Counted from the stretch's first letter, positions 1-10,720 are shown. The stretch is DNA of 64,000 nucleotides from Littorina saxatilis (GCF_037325665.1 NC_090261.1:34204004-34268003); one strand, 5' to 3'. Notes: generated from the sequence alone by a model not told the origin. Translations and numbers: made by a program.

Positions 1-96
1 GTCATAATGATAAGCGCACCAGCACATTGTGTGTAAAAAATGTTAGTGTCTCGGATGTTTAGTTTTTTGTCCATTTGAACTTGTTTAAGTTATTAA

Positions 97-652
<556 letters not shown>

Positions 653-654
653 TG

Positions 655-1260
655 AACGGCAGAACACAGCAACTGACGTAGATTTGGATCGTGGGTGGCA
701 CTCGAACTTCCCAGTAGTAGTATAGTAAGGGGGATCTCATGCCTTGTTGAGGACGCCATCTTGAGGACGCATCTTGAGGACGCAATCTTAAAACGTCTTG
801 AAACATCTTACGTTTTGAGACCATGTCTTGGAACGTCTTGGAACGTTTTACATCTTCGTCTTTGTTCACATCTTTGTCTTAACACCATCTTGAAACGTCT
901 TACGTCTTGAGACCATGTCTTAGAACATCTTGAAACGTCTTGAAACGTCTTACGTTCAAATCTTCGTCTTGACGCCATCTTGAAACGTCTTACGTCTCCA
1001 TCTTTGTTTAAATCTTCGTTTTAAAACGTCTAACGTCTTGAGTTTTGTTTAAATCTTCGTTTTGACACCATCTTGAAACGTCTTACGTCACCATCTTCTT
1101 CTTATAACATCTTACAGTCTAATCTTTGTCTTGACGCCATCTTAAAACGTCTTACGTCTCCATCTCTGTCTTGACGCCATTTTGAAACGTCTTACGTCTT
1201 TATCTTTGTACAGATTGCGCAATCTTTGCCTCTAGCTCTCATTTTCTTTGTTTTTAAAAT
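655..1260. repeat. Degenerate array of ACGTCTT/TTGAAACGTCTT words
   Basis: The words CTTGAAACGTCTTACGTCT, CCATCTT and GTCTTGACGCCATCTTG recur many times at irregular spacing. The same array, reversed, occupies about 48750-49480. It reads as a decayed tandem repeat. Short open frames in it encode repeating Lys-Thr-Phe-Gln-Asp peptides, which follow from the DNA repeat and do not argue for a gene. Confidence 0.75.
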
Positions 1261-1886
1261 TATTTATTTCGTTGTCGAGGGTATAAAATAAGGAACCTAA
1301 GGAAGTGTATGTCGACTTACAGCAATGGATCCACGATGGAAACATCCTTTTACCTGTGTCTTGACGCCGTCTTGAAACGTCTTACGTTTCCATCTTGAAC
1401 CATCCCTTAACCTGTGTCTTACGTCTCCATCTTCGTATACCATTTTGTCATTGTCATTATCAATGTACACAGTTTTGTCTTTCCACTGACCACACCATAC
1501 ACTCAGAGGATAGCTGGTGGTGGTGGTGGTGGGAGGGTGCGGGGTCGATTGCATCAGACGATCAGTACACAAGGTGTTCTACATATGACAGGTCGGTATA
1601 AACTGGTCATCAAACCATGATGCAAGACTTATTGTTGAATAACAAGTTCCAACTGATTGTGCATACACCAACAACTTTAGTGGCACAAGCTGATGACAGA
1701 TTTAAAACTCTAAGCCTAGGAGATAATGAATGAGGTGGGGGACAGCAAAACGAAATAAACCACACATGGAAAGAGTGGAAGGTTGCTGGGGTCGATTGCA
1801 TCAGGCTATACGGGTACATAGGGTATCAAACTTATGACAGTTCGGGGTGCAAGCTGTAATTATCTAATACTCACAGAGAGCACACG

Positions 1887-1889
<3 letters not shown>
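1261..1889. other. Arm sequence without a recognisable gene
   Basis: Mirrored at 48290-48900. It includes a short TGG/GGT run near 1515 and two echoes of a segment about 230-250 bp long (around 1545-1620 and 1790-1850 share a GGTCGATTGCATCAG block followed by a TATGACAG block). No coding signal, RNA gene or known element was recognised. Confidence 0.5.

Positions 1890-1947
<58 letters not shown>
1890..1947. repeat. (GA)n microsatellite
   Basis: A pure GA run of about 26 units in the left arm. The mirrored CT-rich tract at 48091-48257 is longer and interrupted by CA blocks. Confidence 0.95.
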
Positions 1948-1949
<2 letters not shown>

Positions 1950-2179
1950 TTGACAGTGGATTATTACTTTACAGGCCGTTGGCCCCTGGAAAGGGGTAAT
2001 ATAATTATGCAGTGACAACTTTACCTAAAGCTTGCAGCGTGGAAAAACACCATAATATGGTGTAATGAATAAGACCGGTACATAGCTGCATTCTGCTCCT
2101 GTTAGCACACGGCGGGTACAACGTGTCCCCAATGTGCAGCAGAGCCGAACGACACAAGGGTCCGGGTATGATTGTACCT

Positions 2180-2945
2180 GTCACCATGGCCTGTCTTTAA
2201 TGACAGCCAGTGTTGTGTAGAATTCTTTTCTCTGGGCCTCAGTGTATCTGTCATCATGGCCTGCCTTTTATGACAGCCAGTGTTGTGTAGAATTCTTTTC
2301 TCTGGGCCTCAGTGTATCTGTCATCATGGCCTGCCTTTTATGACAGCCAGTGTTGTGTAGAATTCTTTTCTCTGGGCCTCAGTGTATCTGTCATCATGGC
2401 CTGCCTTTTATGACAGCCAGTGTTGTGTAGAATTCTTTTCTCTGGGCCTCAGTGTATCTGTCATCATGGCCTGCCTTTTATGACAGCCAGTGTTGTGTAG
2501 AATTCTTTTCTCTGGGCCTCAGTGTATCTGTCATCATGGCCTGCCTTTTATGACAGCCAGTGTTGTGTAGAATTCTTTTCTCTGGGCCTCAGTGTATCTG
2601 TCATCATGGCCTGCCTTTTATGACAGCCAGTGTTGTGTAGAATTCTTTTCTCTGGGCCTCAGTGTATCTGTCATCATGGCCTGCCTTTTATGACAGCCAG
2701 TGTTGTGTAGACTTCTTTTCTCTGGTCCTCAGTGTATATGTCACCATGGCCTGCCTTTTATGACAGCCAGTGTTGTGTAGACTTCTTTTCTCTGGGCCTC
2801 AGCGTATCTGTCACCATGGCCTGCCTTTTATGACAGCCAGTGTTGTGTAGACTTCTTTTCTCTGGGCCTCAGTGTATCTGTCACCATGGCCTGCCTTTTT
2901 ATGACAGCCAGTGTTGTGTAGACTTCTTTGTTCTAAGCCTCAGTG
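2180..2945. repeat. 70-bp tandem satellite, about 11 copies
   Basis: The marker GACAGCCAGTGTTGTGTAG recurs every 70 bases (2201, 2271, 2341 and so on to about 2902). The first copies are nearly identical and the last three carry shared variants, so the expansion is recent and from one end. The mirrored arm (47712-47860) has only about two copies. Each unit contains ATGACAGCCAG and the GAATTC or GACTTC variant. It is not coding. Confidence 0.92.
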
Positions 2946-4027
2946 TATCTGTCATCATAGATTACCTTTTCGCCCACCAGTGTTGTGCCGACTTGTTTAC
3001 TCTGAGCGCTAGCCTACCTGTCCTACCCCTGTTGTTATTCAACACCCCCCCACACACACACACACACACATACATACACACACACCTTGGATTATCTCTT
3101 TTATAAACAGAGAGATTGCGAGAGACAGAGATAGATAGACAGACAGACAGAGACAGTCAGTCAGCGAGACATTGAGACAGACAGTGAAACAGAAGGGGGG
3201 GGGGGGGGGGGAGATCGAGAGAGACAAAGACAGAGACGGTTGGGTAGTTATTTTTGTTTAACGTCCCTCTAACCGTTATGGCGATACCGGACTGGGACAG
3301 AGGCAGAGGTAGACAAATAGAAACGTAAAGAGAGAGAGAGACCCAGTTTCTGTTCTGCGTAAATGTTTCAGTTTTCAAAACCATACATAATTGGATTTCT
3401 GCCGAGTAAGGTCCTCGGCTGAGTTCATCGCGATCTGGATGTGCAGTTGCATGAGACGAACAAGAGTCCGGGTATGCTTGCTCCTTTCAAAAAGGCCAGC
3501 CTGTTTTCACGGCCTGTTTGCTTCGAACGTCAGCGTACTCGTGATTATAGCAAGTCAGTCGTGACTCAATTAACCGGGTACAGAAATGTGAAAGACAGCA
3601 GCTTTTGTCCGACGTAAACGTATCAACTTACGCTCAACCCCCAACCACCACGATCCCACGATGAGTTCTTCGCGACCCGAATGTGCAGTAGAGTGAGACG
3701 TCTCGAGGATCCGGGTACACGTATCGCGTGACCGTGATGAGTCCTTTATCTTCACGCCGGAAAAATAGATCTACATCGTGTTTTGTTAGCGTAACACAAA
3801 ATATACAGCCTGCTCTTAGCATGTTGTAGATGAAGAATGTTCAGCATATATTTTTCTTTGTACCCACGATACTATATTTGCTTAAATGCGATTTTAACAG
3901 TTGCTTCAGCATTATCAACTCTCCCAGATTCTTACTTTTTGTGGAATATTGGTACGTTTGACCTTTGCACGCTTCCCACGTATGCAGTTTGCACATGCTG
4001 TAATGTCATGAGTTAGCTACAATGTAT
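2946..4027. other. Arm sequence with simple repeats, no gene seen
   Basis: Mirrored at 46557-47711. It holds a CA run (3052-3086), CAGA/GACA tracts (3110-3190), a G run (3197-3211) and otherwise low-complexity to ordinary sequence. No exon, RNA gene or element with clear ends was recognised. The mirrored arm has roughly 60 extra bases near 46780. Confidence 0.5.
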
Positions 4028-4326
4028 GTGACAGTGCCGCCTCAACTTTTACAAAAAGCCGGATATGACGTCATCAAAGATATTTATCGAAAAAAAGAAA
4101 AAAACGTCCGGGGATATAATTCCCAGGAACTCTCACGTCAAATTTCATAAAGATCGGTCCAGTAGTTTAGTCTGAATCGCTTTACACCCACACACACACA
4201 CACACACACACGCACAGACAGACAGACAGACAGACAGACACACACACACACACATACACCACGACCCTCGTTTCGATTCCCCCTCTATGTTAAAACATTT
4301 AGTCAAAACTTGACTAAATGTAAAAA
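4028..4326 (+). repeat. CRE/CA family, 3' fragment (copy 2)
   Basis: Only the 3' third of the family is present: the GTGACAGTGCCGCCTCAAC block, the TGACGTCA palindrome near 4069, a CA/CAGA tract and the terminal ATTTAGTCAA hairpin followed by GTAAAAA. It is mirrored at 46273-46556. Confidence 0.8.
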
Positions 4327-4954
4327 GGAACCTGTCTGGTTTATATATATATATATAGCAGTTACGGATGTTATTTGTGTTTTGGCCAATCACAAACATT
4401 TAATTATTGTACACAGATTAAAGACAGTTTCCCTTCCAGGTCAAATGTCTTAATGATGCAAATACAAATAAAATACCCCCAAACTGTTCTGAAACGATCA
4501 AGTTTCGTTTGAAATACTTCATTTCTTATGGAAGGAATACACACTGGCACACAGTCTTTTGTTGTCTTGGCTTGCGGCCTAAATCTGACACAACAAGGCT
4601 CGAAGAAGGGACATAATGCTTTATTTCATATATTAAAAAGAAATACATGTAGTGTCAACACTCAGTTGGCAGTAGGCCAGTGACATAGTAGGCAGTGCAA
4701 AGTTACTAAAAAGTGACCTAAGTTGAAAAGATGTGTATTTCTACTCCAGACATTATGGAGGCGGCTCTGGTGTCACTAATATCAATGTGCTGTCTTTGCT
4801 TTGTTTAGCGACCAGCATCAAAGAGGCGCGTAGAGGACTGCCTGGGAGAAGAGGACCACCAGGACAAAGAACGAAATCGATTGAATATGCTGTGCTGTTG
4901 CCCTGCAAAGCTGCGTGCATGTTTAGTTTCTCCGCAACATAATATGCATGTTCC
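4327..4954. other. Low-copy arm segment with a short collagen-like open frame
   Basis: Mirrored at 43570-44150. A plus-strand open frame (4733-4942) contains the Gly-X-Y-like run GLPGRRGPPGQR, preceded by a pyrimidine-rich stretch ending in TTTAG. The mirrored copy keeps the frame but with several amino-acid changes. It could be a lone exon or chance. No neighbouring exon was found, so no gene is called. Confidence 0.3.
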
Positions 4955-4987
4955 TGTGGGACAAACATTTTAAGAATCATCATCGGA

Positions 4988-5374
4988 TGAGACGAAAAAC
5001 CGAGGTCCCTTCGTGTACACTACATTGGGGTGTGCACGTTAAAGATCCCACGATTGACAAAATGGTCTTTCCTGGCAAAATTGTATAGGCATAGATAAAA
5101 ATGTCCACCAAAATACCCGTGTTACTTGGAATAATAGGCTGTTAAAAGTAGGGTATGCGCCGAAATGGCTGCGATCTGCTGGCCGATGTGAATGCGTGGT
5201 GTACACTTGTATTGTGTTAAAAGATTCCATCTCACACGGCATGAATAATCCCTGCGCGATATAAATTGCATAACATAAAATAAAATTAAAAAATTAAAAA
5301 AAATCCCTGCGCTTAGAACTGTACCCACGGAATACGCGCGATATAAGCCTCATATTGATTGATTGATTGATCAT
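4988..5374 (-). mobile_element. SINE-like repeat with ATATCGCGC motif
   Basis: Reverse complement of the same element at 61376-61738. Shared landmarks are TATATCGCGCGTATTCCG, a block containing CGCAGCCATTTCGGCGCA, and TTGTCAATCGTGGGATC, which is followed by TTTAACGTGCACAC. It is about 380 bp, has a TGAT repeat at the head end, and is absent from the mirrored arm, so it arrived after the arms diverged or was lost there. Confidence 0.65.
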
Positions 5375-5890
5375 GAAGTAAACTTGCGTCATCTTTTTTT
5401 TAGTCACAATACAATCTGCTTGAATCAGCATTAGTTTATACACGCGAGACTTCCATGGCACGGTGAAACAGTTTAAACAAATGCAGTACAAAAGTAAAAT
5501 CAGCATTTGATTTTACACTCGAGACTTCCATGGCACAGTTTAAAAAATGCACTTATTCACAAAAATTGTACTACTCTCGATCATATGAACATATTGGACT
5601 AAAACAATTAGCATGATCAAAGTAAACTTTTTAGCACATAAACACCTCATGTCCCTAATAGGCTCTAGTTCCTGTGGGAAACAAATTTTAAGAATTATCA
5701 TCAAGTAAACTTGCGCCATCTTGTTTCAGTCACAATAAAATCTGCTTGCATCAGCATTTGTTTTTACACGCGAGACTTCCATGGCACGGAGAAACAGTTT
5801 TAAAAAAATGCTTTTATTCACACAATTATACTACTCTCGATCACATGAACATATTGGGATTAAAAAAACGAGCATAATAAAAGTAATCAA
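5375..5890. repeat. Local partial triplication
   Basis: The block AAGTAAACTTGCG followed by ACGCGAGACTTCCATGGCAC occurs at about 5376-5465 and 5704-5790, with a shortened version at 5500-5540. The flanking GAACATATTGG block also repeats. The unit is roughly 330 bp and the copies differ at several sites. Nothing coding was recognised. Confidence 0.6.
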
Positions 5891-6055
5891 AACACATTTC
5901 ACCAACTTGTGAACACTTGTTCAACTTTCTGGCAGATTGACAACAAATTCATAGTCCGTGTACAAATCGTCTCTTATTTTCAGGAAATTCGTGAATAGTT
6001 CACAGTTTGTGCATAATAAAAGTCTCACGTGTTGGGGAAAAAAAGTATTTCACAG

Positions 6056-6221
6056 AAGTATTCGGCGTATTCATGACAACAACAATGCATGGATGATTAC
6101 ATACTCAAGCATAAGCATTATGTGCTTGATTACATTATATGCTTGAGTATGTAATCATCCATGCATTGTTCTTGTCATGATTAACATTGAATAAAGTTTT
6201 GTTTAAACCAAGTATTCGGCG
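6056..6221. mobile_element. 142-bp hairpin insert with 12-bp target duplication
   Basis: AAGTATTCGGCG stands at 6056-6067 and again at 6210-6221. Between them, 6071-6113 pairs with 6138-6180 (43 bases, one mismatch) to form a long stem with a 24-base loop, followed by a tail containing AATAAAG. The flanking duplication argues for insertion of a self-complementary element. Confidence 0.75.
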
Positions 6222-6248
6222 CCCTTTGTTTGGGTGTATTTATAGATC

Positions 6249-6388
6249 AGGAAATCCATGTAATTGTTGGCGTTTTATTTTAGGAAATACGTGAATTTCC
6301 TAAATATTTTAGGAAATTCATGTATTTCCTGAGCTGTTTACGAATTACATGAATTTCCTAAATGAATCAGGAAATACGCGAATTTCCT
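6249..6388. repeat. Array of 20-bp near-palindromes with a 29-bp period
   Basis: AGGAAATACGTGAATTTCCT (6282), AGGAAATTCATGTATTTCCT (6311), a variant at 6340 and AGGAAATACGCGAATTTCCT (6369) start exactly 29 bases apart. A half-unit stands at 6249. Each unit is self-complementary except at its centre. Confidence 0.85.
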
Positions 6389-6411
6389 AACTTCACGGAT
6401 TGCCTGTAACA

Positions 6412-6922
6412 TATACATTTACCAAAACCTACATTCACTCTCAACGTTGCATTCACGTCGAAATCAAACCAAACCACAACCACAACCAAAAATTCACGTT
6501 GTGTCGACGTGTAATTCACGTCAATTTTATCAGAAAAAAATGCACCAAAACACATCTTTTACGTTGTGTCAACGTAGAATTCACGTAATTTTTCATCTAA
6601 ATTTTGACCTAAAATTTACGTTTCATTCACGTGCACATTACGTAAAAATGCAACGCAATTTCAACCAAACCACAACCACGACCAAAAATTCACGTTGTGT
6701 CAACGTAAAATTCACGTAATGTTTTTACGAACAATCCACCTCCACCAATAATTCACGTTGCATTCACGTTGGTGTCACGTAAAATGCAACGTTGTTTTCC
6801 AACGTTATTCCCACGTGATTTCGTCCATACAAATCTACGTAAAAAAACGTTGAAACGCAACGTAAACCCAACGTAACCCAACGTGAATATAACGTGAATA
6901 CAACGTAAAATTGTTTGCTGGG
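6412..6922. repeat. ACGT-rich dispersed element
   Basis: Dense ACGTGAATT/AACGT words over about 510 bases, ending in a terminus that reads CCCAGCAAACAATTTTACG on the minus strand. The same element, inverted, is at 42953-43464. It is CpG-rich against an AT-rich background. It is likely a non-autonomous DNA element; the superfamily was not determined. Confidence 0.7.
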
Positions 6923-8382
6923 TTGTCATTGCCATAAAGGAGCTGGCAAATAAAATTATAAAAAAAAAGGAAGCGAGATTAACCTGGTCTGGTGTCCAGC
7001 ACACGTGAACGTGCCTGGCAACGAGAAAGCGGAAAAAGCCGCTAAAGAAGCTGCCCAAGGCATGGGCGCCTCCGAGGTAGACCTGCCATTGTCTGCTTCT
7101 GAGATCAGTAGCCTTACAGACTCTCTGCTATAAGCTCTGGCTGGCTCATTCGGGAAGCCCCATCAAAACAGATGAACACCTATAATGCATGCCCACGTGT
7201 AATACAAGTCGCGTAAGGCGAAAATACAATATTTAGTCAAGTAGCTGTCGAACTCACAGAATGAAACTGAACGCAATGCCATTTTTCAGCAAGACCGTAT
7301 ACTCGTAGCATCGTCAGTCCACCGCTCATGGCAAAGGCAGTGAAATTGACAAGAAGAGCGGGGTAGTAGTTGCGCTAAGAAGGATAGCACGCTTTTCTGT
7401 ACCTCTCTTTGTTTTAACTTTCTGAGCGTGTTTTTAATCCAAACATATCATATCTATATGTTTTTGGAATCAGGAACCGACAAGGAATAAGATGAAAGTG
7501 TTTTTAAATTGATTTCGACAATTTAATTTTGATAATAATTTTTATATATTTAATTTTCAGAGCTTGTTTTTAATCCGAATATAACATATTTATATGATTT
7601 TGGAATCAGCAAATGATGGAGAATAAGATAAAAGTAAATTTGGATCGTTTTATAAAAGAAATATTTTTTTTACAATTTTCCGATTTTTAATGACCAAAGT
7701 CATTAATTAATTTTTAAGCCATCAAGCTGAAATGCAATACCGAAGTCCGGGCTTCGTCGAAGATTACTTGACCAAAATTTCAACCAATTTGGTTGAAAAA
7801 TGAGGGCGTGACAGTGCCGCCTCAACTTTCACGAAAAGCCGGATATGACGTCATCAAAGACATTTATCAAAAAAATGAAAAAAACGTATGGGGATATCAA
7901 TCCCAGGAACTCTCATGTCAAATTTCATAAAGATCGGTCCAGTAGTTTGGTCTGAATCGCTCTACACGCACGCACGCACACACACACACACACACACATA
8001 CACACACACATACACACACACATACACCACGACCCTCGTTTCGATTCCCCCTCGATGTTAAAATATTTAGTCAAAACTTGACTAAATATAAAAAAGGATT
8101 AACCGCCTAAGGGCAGAAGCTGGGAATTACCAATTTCTAGAGCTTAAATGCACCTGTCAATCCGACCTCACCATTGCTCATTTGACTTTGGAGTGTGATT
8201 TGAACTCATGCCACTTTCAACCCCTGACTCAGTTTATAAACTCAAATAGAAATATTCTGCCAAATACCTCAAAGAAAAAATTAAGCTATCTTTTAAGTTT
8301 TAATAAAGACCTTGGGTGGCAAGGTCCCAAACTTATCGCTGGACTTATGCACACGCACCCACTTGGTCCCTGGATATGAAGA
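6923..8382 (+). mobile_element. Decayed LINE 3' end (RNase H plus Cys-rich tail), split by an insertion
   Basis: Before the insertion (about 6925-7202), one frame reads [20 protein letters not shown], the classic end of an RNase H domain of I/Jockey-group LINEs (WxPxHVxxPGNExAD pattern). After the insertion (8097-8382) another frame gives a Cys-rich tail including CTCQSDLTIAHLTLEC, like the C-x-C...H-x(4)-C tail that follows RNase H in these LINEs. At least one stop and one frame change are present within the fragment, so it is dead. No 5' part or reverse transcriptase was seen here. Confidence 0.65.
7203..8096 (+). repeat. CRE/CA dispersed repeat family, full-length copy
   Basis: This is the most complete copy, about 890 bp. 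In order it has the head ACAAGTCGCGTAAGGCG, ATTTAGTCAAG, an AT-rich middle with two related blocks (each with AATCCAAACATATC-like or AATCCGAATATAAC-like words), the palindromic TCATTAATTAATTTTTAAG region, a TTTGGTTGAAA palindrome, TGACGTCA near 7848, CA/CATA tracts (7966-8030) and the terminal ATTTAGTCAA hairpin. It is inserted in the LINE fragment. It encodes nothing. Confidence 0.85.
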
Positions 8383-8639
8383 GACATTGCTGCGGCTGAC
8401 GCCATTGCTTCTCATACAGCTACTATATATTTTTATCAGAACTTTTAAAAATACCATTTTATATCCAAGTATCTCTTAACACCATTTTTAATTAGATGAG
8501 CGAGAGTGTGCGGGGGGCGGGAGGGTGGTGAACCACTGTACATAAAGGGAAAGTTTGTGTGCGTGCCTGTGTGTGTTCTTAATCTAAGACAAATGTCGCC
8601 AATGTTTTTACAGAGTGACGTTAAATAAACGATTTTACC

Positions 8640-8823
8640 ATTTATCTGTCTGTATGTTCTGGCATTTGAGAAGCCACAACAGATAATATAGGGCTAAGAA
8701 ATAAGCCCTAAAATTCTCAATCCCATTTGACAGGACTTCGCCTTCAAAGGTGAATGTGGTGAACCGCCACGCTGTCTGTCTCTGTCTCGCGATTCACCCC
8801 GGCGAAGCCGGGTATTCCTCTAG
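8640..8823 (+). mobile_element. Helitron-like short element, 3' end
   Basis: It ends with the stem-loop CCCGGC-GAA-GCCGGG, then TATTC and CTAG followed by T, which fits the Helitron 3' rule (hairpin a few bases before CTRR, insertion next to T). The upstream block with GAGAAGCCACAAC and CTTCGCCTTCAAAGGTGA is shared with the element ending at 10227. The 5' limit is approximate. Confidence 0.5.
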
Positions 8824-8869
8824 TAGAGTGATACAGCTGTGAAAAATGTACGTTGAAAATAAAATGCTT

Positions 8870-9045
8870 TGCAATAATGCCCATCACGATCACGAAAACA
8901 AATTAATGACGATCACGATCACGAGACTTGATTTTTTTTGTAATCACGGATCACGGGCAAAGTCGCATCACGATCACAGAAATGAAAATTTCGGCAATCA
9001 CGGTCACAGAAAGGTCAAAAAACGCCAATCACGATCACGATTTTA
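8870..9045. repeat. ATCACG-word repeat
   Basis: CACGATCACGA-type words recur about a dozen times in 175 bases, with GATCACG as core and GTCACAG variants. It is probably a decayed short tandem repeat. No coding signal. Confidence 0.65.
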
Positions 9046-9061
9046 AACCCTTTGGGACCTC

Positions 9062-9255
9062 GTAAATGTGCCGACAATGTCACTTTACGACACCCGAGTG
9101 TTTGTTCTTCGTGTGCACTTACTTTTTACGACATGTCCGGGAAAGACGTCCCGAGGCACTTTCTTTTGGGTCAGATATTCTTGATATCAGACCTGGCAAG
9201 GTTAGCCAAGACACAATTTTCTCTGTCAGGCAACTATTCTCTACACCATAGTTTA
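9062..9255 (+). repeat. 194-bp direct repeat, copy 1
   Basis: Nearly identical to 41802-41994 in the same orientation, with one single-base indel. It begins GTAAATGTGCCGAC and ends CACCATAGTTTA. Here it is directly followed by a CRE/CA head. It lies on the opposite side of the N gap from the other copy. Confidence 0.85.
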
Positions 9256-9349
9256 ACAAGTCGCGTAAGGCGAAAATACAACATTTAGTCAAGTAGCTGT
9301 CGAACTCACAGAATGAAACTGAACGCAACGCAACGCAGCAAGACCGTAT
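9256..9349 (+). repeat. CRE/CA family, 5' fragment cut by the gap
   Basis: The family head (ACAAGTCGCGTAAGGCG to AGCAAGACCGTAT) runs into the N gap, so its true length is unknown. Confidence 0.75.
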
Positions 9350-9549
9350 NNNNNNNNNNNNNNNNNNNNNNNNNNNNNNNNNNNNNNNNNNNNNNNNNNN
9401 NNNNNNNNNNNNNNNNNNNNNNNNNNNNNNNNNNNNNNNNNNNNNNNNNNNNNNNNNNNNNNNNNNNNNNNNNNNNNNNNNNNNNNNNNNNNNNNNNNNN
9501 NNNNNNNNNNNNNNNNNNNNNNNNNNNNNNNNNNNNNNNNNNNNNNNNN
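9350..9549. other. Assembly gap (200 N)
   Basis: Exactly 200 unresolved bases, probably a fixed-size scaffold gap rather than a measured one. Everything to its left, including the whole left inverted arm, belongs to a different contig from the genes. Confidence 0.95.
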
Positions 9550-9789
9550 TTCTCCCAGTGTTTGGCGTTTATCTCCCTTCCTTTGTGTGGCTTTCCCGTT
9601 CAGTTGTAAGTTACTACTATTTTTAGAATGTCACTGCGCTGTCCACTGCGCTGAGCGTCTTCGGATATTCCCGGCGTTCTGTTACTGTTACTATTTTTAG
9701 AAGGTCAACGCAGTGTACAGAACGTAAATTGGACCCGTAAATTATCCTCACTGTAAAAGTGCAAAGGTCGAATCCATTTATAGCCACGC

Positions 9790-10227
9790 GAAAAATACAC
9801 TGTCATCTATCTCTCTATAGACACGGCTTCTCTGTGTTTTTGTGTGTGTGTGTGTTTGTGTGTGTGTCTCTATGTGAGCAACACCTGTGCATTGTTCAGT
9901 TCTGTTTGTGATGTGGTCTGGCGGCTTTTGTGTAATTTTATGTACTGGCCTTCCTTTGAGAAGCCATAACTTGCTCAGTCCTGTTTGAGTGGAGTTCGCC
10001 TCCAAAGGTGATTAACACGGTTACATTCGTCGACAAGGATGTTACTCGATATGGTCAGAAATGGCATTATGGCCACTGAATCATTTTCGTGCTGTTCCCA
10101 TTCCACGAATCTGGGAGGGACCTAAGCTTGGCGGGTCCATTGTTCGGACCCGGCGAAGCCGGCGTACGGCTCTAAGTACTTCTTCCCGGCGAAGCCGGCT
10201 ACCCGGCGAAGCGGGTATTCATTCTAG
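9790..10227 (+). mobile_element. Helitron-like short element with repeated 3' hairpins
   Basis: It shares GAGAAGCCATAACTTGC and GTTCGCCTCCAAAGGTGA with 8640-8823. Three successive CCCGGCGAAGC(C)GG stem-loops follow (about 10150, 10186 and 10203), and the last is followed by TATTCATT and CTAG then T. The GT-rich stretch at 9838-9870 may belong to its 5' part. The element abuts a CRE/CA copy, suggesting insertion into it. Confidence 0.5.
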
Positions 10228-10600
10228 TATGTTATATTTGGATTAAAAACAAGCTCTGAAAATTAAAAATATAAAAAGTATGATCAAAATTAAATTTCCA
10301 AAATCGATTTAAAAACAATTTCATCTTATTTTTTGTCGGTTCCTGATTCCAAAAACATATAGATATGATATGTTTGGATTAAAAACACGCTCAGAAAGTT
10401 AAAACAAAGAGAGGTACAGAAAAGCGTGCTGTGCAGCACAGCGAAACCACTACCGCGCTGAACATGCTCGTCAGTTTCACTCCGTTATGCACAAGCGGCG
10501 GACTGCGGTCATTGTGAAAAGATGCAGTGCGTTCAGTTTCATTCTGTGAGTTCCACAGCTTGACTAAATGTAGTAATTTCGCCTTACGCGACTTGTTGTG
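10228..10600 (-). repeat. CRE/CA family, 5' half (minus strand)
   Basis: Reverse complement of the family head and first AT-rich block, ending CGCCTTACGCGACTTGTT. The CRE and CA parts are missing. It lies just upstream of the first CCDC85 exon visible in the window. Confidence 0.75.
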
Positions 10601-10720
10601 TATTATTCTTGAACAAATATAATCTGTCAAAAGAGCAATCTATGCTTTAAGAACAAGTATTAGAGCTGTATGCCAGACAGAGATTCAATTTCATCAGTGT
10701 GTTTTGTCCTCGTTTGCCAG

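Noticed and set aside
6249-6388. CRISPR-like array
   Set aside because: The regular palindromes have only 9-base spacers and lie in a eukaryotic genome; no cas genes.
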